A DNA stretch of 64,000 nucleotides, from the NCBI GenBank assembly GCA_003049485.1, contig PYST01000097.1, positions 353 to 64,352 of the forward strand. Direction: 5' to 3'. The position numbers and the translations under genes were made by a program. Origin of the DNA: Ophioceras dolichostomum (taxonomy: Eukaryota; Ascomycota; Sordariomycetes; Magnaporthales; Ophioceraceae). Shown piece after piece: positions 23,747 to 36,184 of this stretch (its first letter is position 1; each line of letters begins with the position of its first letter). The notes below the pieces were generated by a model. The model worked only from the letters and a program-made list of their open reading frames with translations. It had not been told where the DNA came from and ran no database searches.

Positions 23747-26700
23747 TTAGCGCCTGTCGATGATGTTCTACCGGACGAACGGGAGAGAGAGGGGGAGGGA
23801 GGGTGAACGGGGTGGAGAGGAACACTTAGGGTGATATTTCAGGGTAGAGAGGGATCTCTGGGAATGCTACGATGTGGGCTTTATCATAAAACATATCCGG
23901 ACAAGAGAAATGCGTGTATAGGTCTAGGCTTGCATTTTTAGCTGCTACACAAACTGGGCCAGTCGTCTGCTTCGTATGCACAGTAGTATACCAATTAGAG
24001 TGAACAGAACATCTCCGTTAACCATATTTAGACCTCACCGGTCTGGGAAAGTGATCGATCCGGCGGCTTTGTTGCTAACGTAGACCGTCCGATGGTTGCT
24101 GGAGACAAGTGCGGCCTTCGGCGCGTGGACAGGTTTCACAGAGGTGACCTGTACAAACATTCCACAGATAGCACGACTGCTCCCGAGACTTGCACCGGCA
24201 TGAAATCAGCGGTTTGATGCAACGCGTATTGGCATCTACGGCAAGAGGGCGCGCCGACCCACCGACTCCTCTCAGTCCTGGCTTGTGGGAAACCAATGAA
24301 AACCAGCCTTTTTCTCTCTCCCTCTCACCCCCGTCTCCCTCAGCAGCAATAAGACTTAACGCCCGTGGCCCGAGACCCCTCCCCTACACCAGCCTCTTCG
24401 GAATTTCGAATGTTCGGGACATAGCTCTAATTAGTCACCGCATTCGTTCCACTCTCGGCGGAGGTGTCTGTGGCGGCTACCAATAGTATGACGACGTCTA
24501 CAGTGAGGGACGGTGCCTCCGCTGACATTGGCTACGGTCCGGGCATCCGAGGCAAAGGCTTTGGGATCAGCCCCATAACCGCGACCGGCAGAGGCGCTGC
24601 CTGCTGGCACCATCGGTGGGATGGAGAGGATTGGCACCAGTTCAAAATGTGAGAGCATGAGCAGCTGTCTGGTAGAGTAGCGTCCGAGCTTAGGGCTGAC
24701 AAGGTGCCAGTATCGGTGGCGGCAGGCGCGGTGACGACGCTGTGAACAAGGAGATAGAGCTGGGATGGCACACTAAGGTTAGATGATTGACGGAGGACGG
24801 AGTGTCTATAAGGTGGTTCTCTGTTGAACCACTGGGTGCACCTCTCTGCACCCATGAGGAAGTAGTTGCCTCAGTCATCAAGGCATCCACCTCAACAGAC
24901 CTCAGATCACGTGGACCCTCGGGAGTCGCCTACAAAAGCACTCCCTCCGGCCCACGCGTAGACTAGCTTTTTCTCTTCCTCGTACATCATTCAGATCAAT
25001 AGAATCGGTTTACCACACGCGTGTCTTTTCCAATTGGAACCCTGGCCTTCCAACATTCTCCGTCATATTACCTACGAGGCAGGCATGAAAGTACCTACCA
25101 AACCTGTTGCACGTCTACCCGAACAGGACACCCAACGGCGTCTGATTGGGGTAGAGAGATCCGGATGGATGGTCAATTTGACAGAGAGACAGAAGTGAAG
25201 GCCACAGAGGAAGACAGACAAAACTGTGCACGGGACATCCTAAGGTCGTGGGCCAGCAACACTGCGGGATAAGGAAGATGGGATGTAGCAAGACCTGTCC
25301 TTCTCTCGCTGTCGGCTACACCCGAAGGAATTACCTACTTAGGAAGGGCCGGAACGGTACCATACCAACGACAGGCCTGGTCCAAATCAAACATGGTCGA
25401 GAGGTGGCCACTGCGTCCCGGCGGAAATGGGCCAGTCTACCAGTACTGTGCGCTATTGCGGGATGGAAGGGCGGAGGGAGGAAAGGCGGAAGCAGGCAGA
25501 AGAAATGTGCCGGTAATCTCATTTCTCTTGACTTTGATGTCCCGTGGAGTGATATCGTTATGAAAGATCAATCAATCCACCGCACCTCTGATAGTGAGAC
25601 AATAGTATGTCAAGCAGAAGCACCCGCAAATTCATCCCATCCCGCCAGTCGCCATCAACATTAGCAGTTAACGTCCGCACGTCGCGACTCAAAACAGGGG
25701 GTGGTGGTGTGTGGTCTCTGATGATGCAGCCCTGAAGGGAGAAAGTATCACAGCCACGCGCACGTGGCTTTTGGCTTTTTGCCTTGCAGTTCTCAGTTCT
25801 CCTCCTTGTGTCCCTTCCCTTCCCCAACCATTCGGATTCTTTCCACGCCGTACGAAGGGATGGTTTCGCGCACTTAGTCTGCAGTCAAAGGGATTTCCGG
25901 CTTCTTGGTGTGTAAAGTATGGGCCTGCCACCACGCGGGTTTCCTTTTTTTCTGCTCTCCGTTCTGTCCTCTGCTCTCTGCACACCTCAAGCTCAAAAGC
26001 AAACGGATGGGAGCACATGCAGTGTTCTTCTGTGGTGGTTTTTGCGAGTCCTCCTCACGGGAAGCGAAGCTGGAGTGGGTGGGCCACAACAGACGGGTAG
26101 TGGCATGACGGGAGGAGAGCCGACCACCTAACGGTAACGGTCATCTCGTCCCTCCTCTCACCACAGAAGCAGCAGCAGCAGAAGATCGGCTGCCCCATGC
26201 CCATTCCTCCCATGTGTCTGCTGTGCTCCCTTGCATACTTACCTCCTGCTCCTCCCTATGTGTTTCTTGAAAGAAAACAGGGTGGGAAGCTGTCAATGGG
26301 AAACCGGTGTGCGTCAAGCAAAAAAAAAAAAGTTTGCTGGAAAGGAGCGTGGCGCCCTGGTACTGGAACCAGGATAGTATGCAACCCGGTTGTTTGGTGC
26401 TAGTCGTCGGACACAGAATATTGACATATTGTTTCCATGGTGGGAGGAGAATGTGGCCAATGGGGGTGTTGACCCCCACATTCGCTGCTGGTGGCGATAT
26501 GCACCTTGTTCCAAGAACGGCATGGGCTGGACGGCCTCTCTCTCGAGTCGACAGACGTTTGTTTTTCTGCTCCTTCTTGCGCCTGCCATGTGCCCATGTC
26601 GACACTTCTGATATCTGATATTCGTGATGCTTGCCGTGGCGGTTACCTGGTTAGTCCCTAATTAAACAAGAATTGTGAATCCTTCCGAATGCCATCGCTT

Positions 26701-29492
26701 CCGTCCGTCCACCAGCCATTTCTTTTTGTGTGGTGATGATTTTAGCATTCAAGTTCCATCCCGGGGTCCTGGGAGGCAGGTCAGCACTAACAAACAAGGT
26801 TGGCCTGCTTGAGGACTGCGACAGGGCCTCGAATATACTGCACAATCGGTTGAGGCCTAATGCGAAACGTCGTGTCCAGCCAGAGACATGCAGAGTGCTC
26901 CATCCCTCTTCCCACCGTTGAAATCTTCCAGGTGTAGATTTCGCTCCCTGGTGCCCTGAGCTTCTTCTTGGTGGGCTACAGCCGGGCCACACACAGAGCT
27001 CCATACGCAAGATACCAGCACATGCATGAGCCCGAAGCTGAGTGGCTGGGAGCCCAGCACCTGTGGTGCCTGGCGTGCAGCAAACCACCCACGTATGCCA
27101 GGTGCTTTCACAGAGCCATGAGAATGATCCACTGTAGGCTGCAGGCTCCTGCTCTCCATGAGAAGCATGGCAAGCAGAGCAAGCAGACAAACAGCAGGTA
27201 GATGACAAGATGGTGCGCCCGCGCACCGCATACGGGAAACCCCGTACTGATCGGCTTCTGGCAGATGTAGCCACCTGTCCCTTCATGGAGAATCTGAATG
27301 TCTGATAAAGGTGAGCTCTGTGAGGAACTTCGGTCGACGGCGAGTTAGGAGTCAAGCACGCCAGAGCGAGCTCTCCTCCCGTCTGTGAGCAGAGCATTTC
27401 GTCCGAAGTGGGAAGCTCTACGCGTTTCCACTTCGCATTGCATTGCATGCAGTCCAAAATCTACACACCCTTGAAGAATACACGCAGACACGCAGCCACA
27501 TCTACCCGAGACTGAGAGATGATATCTCATATATCACTCACCGTCTCGGCGTCGAGTGCAGACTGGGATTGTATTTATTGTCCCCCCTGGCCTTTCCTCC
27601 CACTACCAGGATCCCGGAATGAATCAACCCAGCACAAGTACCTCTTTACCAGGACGGAAGTAGGTCGAAAGGACGGAAGATACCACACGAGAGCAACTGG
27701 CGCCTGGCACTACCGGGGCATGGTTAGGGAGTGACGATAAAATCAAACATCAAAATCAAAAGCAAACTCAAAAGAAGAGGAAACCTTGAACATCTGCTGC
27801 CCAGCTCTCCTCTTCCCAGTCGGTCTCTGCTACGCTGGTCGATCCCTCGACATTATCTATCCGTCATTTCCGCTCCCGGATGCCGAAGCAGCATTCATCG
27901 TTGCAAGACGGGAAGAGGAAGACAGGATCATGGGAGGCATTCAGAGACCAAAAAACCGAAATCACGAGCCGAGCCGGACAGGGGCCGGGAATCTCGACAA
28001 GGGCACGTAGTGAATTCAGAAGTGACGACCGACGCCGTTCCTCTGCGACTTCTTTTGACCTTAAGCTTTGGCTGCACCCCAGATCCGAGCATTGTTTTGA
28101 AAGTGTGGATGATTTTCCCCCTCCCGCATGCACCGCCTTTGTTTCTTTCCCTTTCCCCAGGTTCCGGGAAGACCTCTTGACCGTTTGATTAGCCAGCATC
28201 ACTCATCCCTTCGATGCGACCAGCAGCACACTCATACGACTAGATTTGATTTTCAAACCAAGCGAGGTAGGTAGATATTACTCATTCCGATCGTGATCGG
28301 GACCAGTTCGGAAACGCCCATCTTGCTGAACGCAAGCTTTACCGACACCATGCACACTTCTCATTGCTGACGCCCTTGCCTCAATGCCATTCATTGTAGT
28401 TCTGTGAGAGGCCCCACTATATGGCTGCGATCTGTCCCATCCCTGACTTCAGGTTCAGGCCGCAGAGTGCTGCCGACAGAGGAGAGCGCAAAATCCTGGC
28501 CAGAAACAGAGAATCAACCAGGTAAATCTACCCAAGTTTCCTCAGTGCTCACCCGCCTGCAGCACAGCTTCCCTTCTTCTTCCCCTTGGACGCTTGCTGC
28601 GAACAGGCTCCCTCTTGAGACTGCATCGCTTGTTGGCTTTAAGAGTCATAGTAATTCGTCCGGACGGATACGGCGCAGCGGCCAACAAGTGAGACCGTAT
28701 GTGGGGCATCTCAGTCGGGCTCCGGCGTCCCGTGGATACGTTGAAAGCCAAACATCGGCCGCTCCTGCCACCACCGCTTCATAGCCGTCCACGCCCGGCA
28801 AGCCGCCGTTCGTCTCTACGAACGGACTGCCCCCTAGCCTTCAAACATTCAACATTCTCCGCCCTCCACCGCAAGCCGATAACCTCCCCGATCCGATCCA
28901 TGCACACCACTCGGAACCACACAAAGAACTAGGTAGTAGGAAACCAAAGCTGATACGAGATGTGCGCTTGTCTGCAGACTGCCGACCTTTCCCACTAAGG
29001 GTCTCAGGACGGAGGTCACCGCCGTTGACATCACCACCGTACGTGCATCAAGATCGTGGCCAGGTCATTCCACAAAGCTGTACAGTTTTCCTTTGACAGG
29101 GCAAGACATACTACCTACGACGAGCTACGACTGTGGACAGGACAGGGCTGACGAGAATGAAAGGGGACAACAGCACATACAGGGAGGCATCAACAAAGGT
29201 TTGAACGCCCACAGACCAGTCCACAGACCAGTTTATCTCAGCCTAGCTTCAAAGAATCATCCGCGCTTTATCGCAGAGTGCGTGGCATTGCTGAACATAA
29301 AACAACTCCCACTCACTCCGCCAGGTCTTCCTGATTCCTCTCCTCAGCCAAACTTCTCCCTCGATAGTAGCCGTTCAGCCTCCCAGCAGCACACCATCCA
29401 AAGGGAGAGTGTCCCGGACTTTTGGCACCGCTAATATCACAGTGTGGTGCTCCAGCAGCAACCAAACCAGCCTCGGAGGCGGGTACGTCGAT
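23747..29492. other. Gene-poor 5.7 kb region
   Basis: Many ORFs up to ~270 codons are present, but the longest (26651-27457, minus) begins at a non-ATG codon, has a random-looking Cys/Trp-rich composition and no domain. I see no transposon termini, no terminal repeats and no tRNA. The last few hundred bases are the promoter and leader of the Myb-like gene. A non-coding transcript cannot be judged from sequence alone. Confidence 0.45.
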
Positions 29493-32400
29493 ATGGACAA
29501 CCCAGAGGACTACGAGCCGTTCGTTCTCGGGAACGCCCGCCGCCAGGAACTCCCAGACTCCAGTTATCCTCCGCAGTCGTTCGACGACGTGAAGGCTTTC
29601 CTCGCTGCAGCAGAGAGTGCCCGTGTTCAGGTTGAGGAAGCTCGTCAGATTTCCGGTGCCAATCGGGTGCCGAGGGACTTCCAAGACGTAAGTGCATTCC
29701 CGTCGTCTCTCGGTTTGCTTGGCAGGCTTCTTCACACCACGGTCACGTTCACCCTCCCGCCCGCGCAGCAGCCCAAACAAAGGTCCAAAAGGGGTGGATG
29801 GATCTCCGGCTGTCCAGGCGAAGAGGCGGTCGAGAAGCGGGAGAGGGGACGCGGACGGAGAGTCTCAAGGTTCAGGTCGGCCGATGGCGGCCATAGTATC
29901 TGGGTACCACGGCCTCCTAAGCCAAGAATAATCTGCTAACGCAACTGCAACCTTGGCTCACTCACGCCGGCGCAGCCCGTTTGCCCGCAGCCGCACCAAT
30001 TTGAGCTGAGTGCCAACCTCCTCAACACATCTTCGGGTGCCAACGCAGTTCCGCTCCCAACACTCAACTATTCATTCCCTGTGGATGGCCTCCCGTATGG
30101 CGGCGGCACCAACGATCCCACTGTCGGGTTGGTGACCGCCGGACAGGTGCTTGGCCTGGAACAGCCTCCTCCCGATGTCTCATGGGCGACACCCCGAGTG
30201 GCCGGCACGGCCGGGGCTCCACTTCCATCCCTGGGTCCGCTGCAGCCATCCCATGGACCACCAGCCTACGATCCGTTTACCATGAGTCCGAACGACGACT
30301 GCGTGAACTTCATGCTCAATACCAGTACTGGACTTGGTTCCATTTACAGCCATACCAGTCCCATCATCGCGTGCACCGGTCCTGCCTACTACGATAGCGG
30401 CCTAGGCGGCCCTCCCCTCGGCGGCCACGACTACTTCCAGCCATACAGTTCCGGTGTGCCTCTCCAAGGCCTCGACGTCACCGCTTTCCCCCATCAATTG
30501 TTCGACAACCTCCAGGCCTCCTCCGCTGGACCCCTTCCATCCGACGTGGCGACACGAAACCAGCAGCAAAACTTCATGTACGCTGGCGACTCCGTCGACG
30601 CTGTCGACGCGGTGGTCCCCGCCGCTGAACCTTCCGGCGCCAGTATCACCTTCTTTGCCTCAGTTTCGTCTCTATATCCTGCCAGTCATCAGAGCTCCCC
30701 TGAGACGTCATCACTAGCACCAGCCGTCGCCGCCGGCAGCAGCCACACCACACCCCCTTCCACGTCATACTCGCTGGCCACTCAGCCCAACCTCTCCAAC
30801 GACATGTCCGGCACACAGAGCTTCGTCCCTCTCCCGTTGAACAACGAGGTAGCCCTCGCCAGCCGCTACGCCGATGATGTTGATAACGGTGACAACGATG
30901 ACAGCAGTGATAGTTGTTTGCTCGCCGAGCAGCCGCTGCAGCAGAGCCAGCAGTCGAGCCCCTGGGCCGCGCACGCCGGCCTCAACCTCAACAACAACAC
31001 TCACAACCTGATCAAGGGTGACCCAGACCACCCTGCCGCCCAAGTGAACTTCCGCGCCAGCCGCAGCACCACCTGCTCACCCGAGGATATCTTTCCGACC
31101 CCAAGCAACGACACGCCAGTTGTCCCACACTACTCCCCTTCCGTGGGGATTGACATCTTCGAGGAGGGCACAGCCGGCAACGAGCTTCACATCAGCAGCA
31201 GCAGCAGTGAAGGTGAAGACGACGGCGGCGGCGTGGACCCGTCCTACCCGTCCCGCCTCTACTCCCAATTTCCATCCCTTTCACCTGGCCACAAAGCAGG
31301 GAAACCTTTGGCCAACATGGCCGGCATCGCGGGCTCGCCCAGCCTCTCCAACAAGAGCCCTCACAGAAGCGCCACGGCGACTTCCGGCCCTTCGCCATTG
31401 ACCAACAACCATCTTCATCACCAGCGGCACCGCAGGACATCCTCATCTGCTCAGACCCAGATCCCGCAGCATCCTCACTCTCAAGACGCCCGCAGAGCCG
31501 TCACCATGAGCCCCACTGCCGGCACTACGGCCACTCCAACTGCCACTGACACTGCCACAGTCACCATCCCGCCCAACAACCGAGGCAAGAAGCGCAAGAA
31601 GCTCCCCAGCGAGGCGCCACAGTCACGCCAGCTTGAATTTCTGCAGGCCAACAAGGCCTCCGCCCCTGCCGGACCAGGCAGCCTGCTCGCCGAAGTCGCG
31701 GATCCCCACCCCGGACCCCCTTCCTCGCAGTCACAGCAACCGCAGAAGCGCCTCACATACTCGGCCGCGACGGGCACCGTGCGAATTTCCTTCACGGAGC
31801 AGGCCCCGGCCCCGACCCCCTATGACAGGACGCCTTCTCTACCTTCCCCGGAACAGCTGAGCCCTCCTGCGCCGCTCTCTGGTAGCACCCGGGGCCGCGG
31901 CCAGAGGACCGGCGCGAGACTCGTCACCCCTGCTGCCATCGAGTACCAGGATCAGAATGAGGACGACGAGTACGACGCCTCCCCAGCCGACGCGTCCGTC
32001 GTCTCTCCCTCGCGCCCAGCAAGCTACAGCTCCTCCATCTCCCTCTCCCCTCCCCTCTCAGCCTTCTCTTCCCCCAATTCTGACATCGACGAGGATGACG
32101 AGGTCGGCATCGCCGAGGACGACAACGATAACGGTGCCGACAACGACGCCAACTACACCTACCCCCCGCCCCCGCCACCTCCCCAAACCAAGCTCAGAAC
32201 CCTCCGAGCCCGAACCGGCAGCAACTTGCCTACAACCACAACGACGACGGCCACATCCACCACCCAGCGTAGCCGTCGCCGCCACATTCTTCTTACTTTC
32301 GGCGGCGCCGCCTCGCCGGGCGGGATCCCGCCGCCGCCGGCCAAGAACGCCTCCCGCGCCGTCAAGGACCAGTACCTGATCAAGGCCAAAGACGCGGGGC

Positions 32401-33348
32401 TAGGCTACAAGGAGATCAAGGAGCTAGGCCAGTTCCAGGAGGCCGAGTCCACGCTGCGGGGGCGGTACCGGACGCTGACGAAGCCGAAGAGGGAGAGGGT
32501 TCGGAAGCCGGTTTGGAAGCGGAAGGATGTGAGTACTAGGACATCTACTATCTCCTTTCCCTTTGCCTCTTTTTTTGGTCTGTTCTTGCTGGCTGCTGCC
32601 GTCCTTTTCAAGCATCCGCACTTTTTGATCAGCCTGGTTTCGGTCACGTTTTTATTCCTCCCTTCAGCCCCGCCCCTTTCGCCCTTCCCCCTTCACACTT
32701 TTTCATCCTGCTGTGGAAGGTTTGGCCCTAGTCTCTCCGCCGTCTCCTTGACCTAGTTGCTGTCCAATCAACCAAACCCACCCACACTCCGAAAAAAAAA
32801 AACCAAAAAAAAAACGCTTACTGTCGCATCGCACCGGAGAATCTCCTGCTCCTTCTATTGCTCCTGTTGCTATTATTGCTACAGTTGTAATAATTGTAGA
32901 GACGCATTCCTCGCTAACTCGTTCTCCCCTCTGGTTTTTATAACAACAGGACCGCCTCCTCCACGAGGCCGTCGACATCTACGGTCGCCCCGCGGCCGGC
33001 GGAGCCGCCGCCGCCGCCAAGGTGCCGTGGAAGACGGTGGCAGAGTACATCGTCGACAACGGCGGGTCCTACCACTTCGGCAACGCCACGTGCCGGAAGC
33101 GGTGGGACCTGCTCGTGGCTGGGTGCCCTGGCGGCGGCGGCGGCGGCGGCGAGGGGGCCGGTGGGGACGGAGAGGATGGAGAGACCGAGGACGATGAAGA
33201 TGACGAAGTTGTGGAGGGAGAGGAGGAGGAGGATGTTGATGATGATGGTGGGGTAGAGGAGGGAGTGATGATTGGTGTTGGATGGGAGGGGGACGGGGAG
33301 GAGGATGAGGAGCAGGAGGGAGGAGTGATTACCATGACGATGATGTAA
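29493..33348 (+). CDS. Myb/SANT-like nuclear protein
   Basis: Three exons: 29493-29687, 29976-32528, 32950-33348; introns 288 and 421 nt; 1,048 aa. Both junctions are phase 0, with GTAAGT and GTGAGT donors. The N-terminal ~850 residues are low complexity (Pro, Ser, Asn, Thr) with acidic patches (DDVDNGDNDDSSDS; EDDNDNGADNDAN) and a basic GKKRKK segment that could be a nuclear localisation signal. The conserved part lies across intron 2: KDQYLIKAKDAGLGYKEIKE (about 863-882), then VRKPVWKRKDDRLLHEAV and KVPWKTVAEYI...GGSYHFGNATCRKRW (about 907-970). The spaced Trp residues and helix pattern are those of fungal Myb/SANT-like DNA-binding proteins. The C-terminal ~75 residues are Gly-rich then strongly acidic. 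A role as transcription regulator is inferred from the fold; its targets are unknown. Confidence 0.82.
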
Positions 33349-34563
33349 AACTATGCGCGGGCTTGTGATGGAGGAGCGAGTGGCCTTGGTCGTCTCCATA
33401 GCGACATTTCTTTTGAATGTGTGGCGTATGTCGAGATTCCGTTTGTGATGCTATCGAGTGTGTCAAGGTGCCCATCAAAGGGACATTACGATGCAGGCCA
33501 GCACCGCTCAGGTCGTCCCAGCCCTGCTCTCAACGCGAGGCATTATTTATTCATCCAGCCTCCACCTGGCTAGCCAGCCATTTTCATACGTGAATTGCTA
33601 AGTGGACTCCCTTTCCGTGGGAATATAAATTATTCGGACCCCCCTGTCCTAGGTCACCTTTCTTCCCCCGACCATTATCACTATCATCGTCCTGGTGGTC
33701 CTCGTCGTATCGTTGTCGAAGTCCCCCCCAAACAACTCCCGACCCTCCAACCCGTCATCAGGTCTTCTTTTCTTTTTTTTTTTTTTATGGGAGGGGGGGN
33801 NNNNNNNNNNNNNNNNGGGTCGTAGGGGCGGCGGCACTCTGTACGGTCTGCACTGCTTGCGTGCGTCCTCCGTGTAAAAAAAGTCCTTGCATTCCGTCGT
33901 TAAACGATTCAGAAGTCTACCCCCGATAAGCTGCTGGCATGACTCTGGCCCGCCGCCCCGGGAGGGGCGGGGCTTCTCCGTGTTCTCGATACTGATGAAT
34001 AACTGCTCATTCTCGACGAGCACCAGCAAGTAACTCGTCTGCCGTAAAGGATTTGGTATCTTTGAACTTGAGTAGCACCGTGCTATCACGTAGTAACACA
34101 GCCGCTGTTCCCAATATCGTGATGACCAAAGCGCGGAGAGCTGAGGTACGGAGACCCAGCGCCAGGCAGAGTGCTCGGCGCCGCCGCATGGGCTGAGGCG
34201 GTCAACTCTCCTTCCCCCTTTACTGTTCGTCAAGCATCAGGAAGTGCGTATGAGCTATGTCTTGGTCAGGTCGGCCTTGATCAGTGCCACCTACGCACCT
34301 CGGACTGCAACATTACTCGCCGTTTGATGAGATCTATCTGCCACCTGCTAACACGATGTCTGCTATTAATCTACGAGGCGCCGCCATGATGGAGATAAAT
34401 TGCCAAAAATATTTCACCATTCTCCATATCGAGAGGGCTCTCGGAAATGGCGTAGCTCAGGGCCTGCTTCGAAGGCCAACCCAGATCCCAAGTGATGAGT
34501 AGGTAGACATCCCCAACTAACCCCCAAAAATCCAGCCTCCTCCCCTCTAGCATCACCGCGCCC
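33349..34563. other. Intergenic stretch containing an assembly gap
   Basis: Two convergent genes end here. A T-run, a G-run and 17 N interrupt the sequence near 33770-33816. ORFs that read through the N run are not meaningful. No other feature recognised. Confidence 0.5.
33800..33816. other. Run of 17 N (assembly or base-calling gap)
   Basis: Undetermined bases directly follow a T-tract and a G-tract, the kind of homopolymer pair where assemblies fail. The true length of the missing sequence is unknown. Confidence 0.95.
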
Positions 34564-35829
34564 TCAAATCTTGCTCAACACCCTCCCTAACTGTCCCGGG
34601 TCACCCCTGACAGCATCCCACTCCGCCTCCGTCCGAACAAGCGCCGTCCCCGCCAGCACCGTCCCATTCAGCGCCAGCTTCCCCACAACTTCGCCCTCAC
34701 CGTCCAGACACAAGCCCCCACCTGACGACCTGACGACTGGCCCACCCTCCTGTCGTCGAGGACACATCACTATCGTGTCCCTCGTCATGGCCATGTTGTA
34801 GCTAATGCGCGCCTCGCCGGTCCGCTGTAGCTCTGGTTCATGCGCTTCCTCCGCGCTAGAAGCTGAGAATGACGATGACGACGATGGCCTCAAAATGGAG
34901 GCGCACGCGCGTTGGTACAGCCGGAGATACGCCGCATGCAGCGCATCGCCGGACGGGTCTTGGTCAGACGGGGGCAGACGCTCGGCGAAGTGGGCGAAGG
35001 GGAGCTTGGATGCTATGTGAGGGTGGGAGTAGAGCAGGTCGGCTATGGGCGCCCAGTTGTGGGACGGCGGGAGGCCGTCGCGCATGCGCTCGACGGGGAG
35101 GAACTGCAGATGGCGGTGGGCCTGGCTCGCGCCGCTGTGTTCGCCGCTGTTGAAGAAGACGAAGAGACGATTGCGATTGTTGCGGGTGGCGCGGTTGGAC
35201 TTGTTCTTCTCCTGTTCGTCGCCAGCGTTTACTTCGGGTCTGCCGCCATCGCTGTTGCCGGCGTCGTTATCGTCATCGCCGTCAGTGTTGCTGTTGTAGG
35301 CGTCGATGCAGGCTCGCGCGGTGGCGAGATCGGCTGGCTCGAGGAGGTGCGTCTGCGGCGCGAACGCTGTGGTCGCGAGGATGAAGTGCTCCGGCACGAC
35401 GGCGAATTTGTTCAGCACGAGGTAGTGCGACACCGGCGCGGGGAGGTGTGTGATCAGCAGCGCCGGGTCAGGGTTCGCGAAGGGGTTGACGGCAGCGGCC
35501 GGCTTGGGAGGAGAGAGGGAGGCATTCAGAGAGGATTCTGGAGTTGACGGCTTCTGCGGTTTGGGTTTCGAGGCTAGAGCAGGGGAGAAGCGTAATTGGA
35601 ACTGGAGAGAGGGATGGAAGACGAGGTGGCAAATGCGTTAGCCAGACTTCGCGCAGGATCGCATGGTCGTGTCGGGGAGGGAGAAGCGTTCCGCACGGAC
35701 TGGGATCGAGTTGATCGTGATGATGGTAGCCTGGGTGGGGTAGAAGGTCAGGTCGCCATTGGCCTTCGCCTTACTGAAAGCGGTCTTCACGAGTTCCGGC
35801 AGATTGGAGGGGACTGTTATTCGACTCAT
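34564..35829 (-). CDS. Diadenosine tetraphosphate (Ap4A) phosphorylase
   Basis: Two exons on the reverse strand, 35829-35701 and 35601-34564; 388 aa. The 99-nt intron has a CCAG acceptor and an unusual GTCCGT donor, chosen because it alone joins TINSIP to FQLRFSPALASKPKP in frame. The HIT-like signature is clear: NSGEHSGASQAHRHLQFLPV, with His205, His207 and Gln209 of the HxHxQ motif. Upstream, SHYLVLNKFAVVPEHFILAT is the typical family core. The C-terminal domain includes ISYNMAMTRDTIVMCPR and GKLALNGTVLAGT. Yeast Apa1/Apa2 cleave Ap4A with phosphate to ADP and ATP; the same role is expected here. A ~40-residue Asp/Asn/Gly-rich insert (about 146-188) and a Ser-rich insert near 275-290 lengthen it relative to the ~320-residue yeast enzymes. 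The next gene upstream on the same strand (FIT2-like) ends 356 nt away. Confidence 0.88.
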
Positions 35830-36184
35830 GTTGCGAGGCTCAATTTATCTCGACTGATGCCGATGGTTGGTGGTATGTGTAGGACACATCACACGTGTGC
35901 GGAATTGGGCATCGCATTGATGAGGTCATTTTTCAGCAGGTCGGAGGGCGGCCGATGACTAAGCATTTTCCCCAGCCGTGGCCTGGGGCCGCACGTCGGG
36001 TATCAAGCAAACATAATCACGAGTAGCAAGACACATTGGAAGCCCAAAGCCAGTAGTAACATATCGATAAGTGAACGTAGAAGGGGCGTGATCGTATTAG
36101 ACGTTGCTGGCTCTATGCAAAAAACGGCCAGGCTTTCTATATGAGTTTCCGGCAACCAAAACAAACACCGAAGCTCTCCCATCG
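35830..36184. other. Spacer, promoter region of Ap4A phosphorylase
   Basis: The 355 nt between the FIT2-like stop and the phosphorylase start contain no ORF of note. They must hold the 3' end of one gene and the promoter of the other. No TATA-like box was clear. Confidence 0.5.

Noticed and set aside
26651..27457. 268-codon minus-strand ORF
   Set aside because: It begins at a non-ATG codon, has a random Cys/Trp/Ser-rich composition and no domain, and several competing frames overlap it.
33649..34233. 194-codon ORF reading through the N run
   Set aside because: Its continuity depends on undetermined bases, so frame and length are meaningless.
34441..34500. tRNA-like GCGTAGCTCAG string
   Set aside because: It resembles a D-arm, but there is no matching B-box or acceptor stem at the right spacing.
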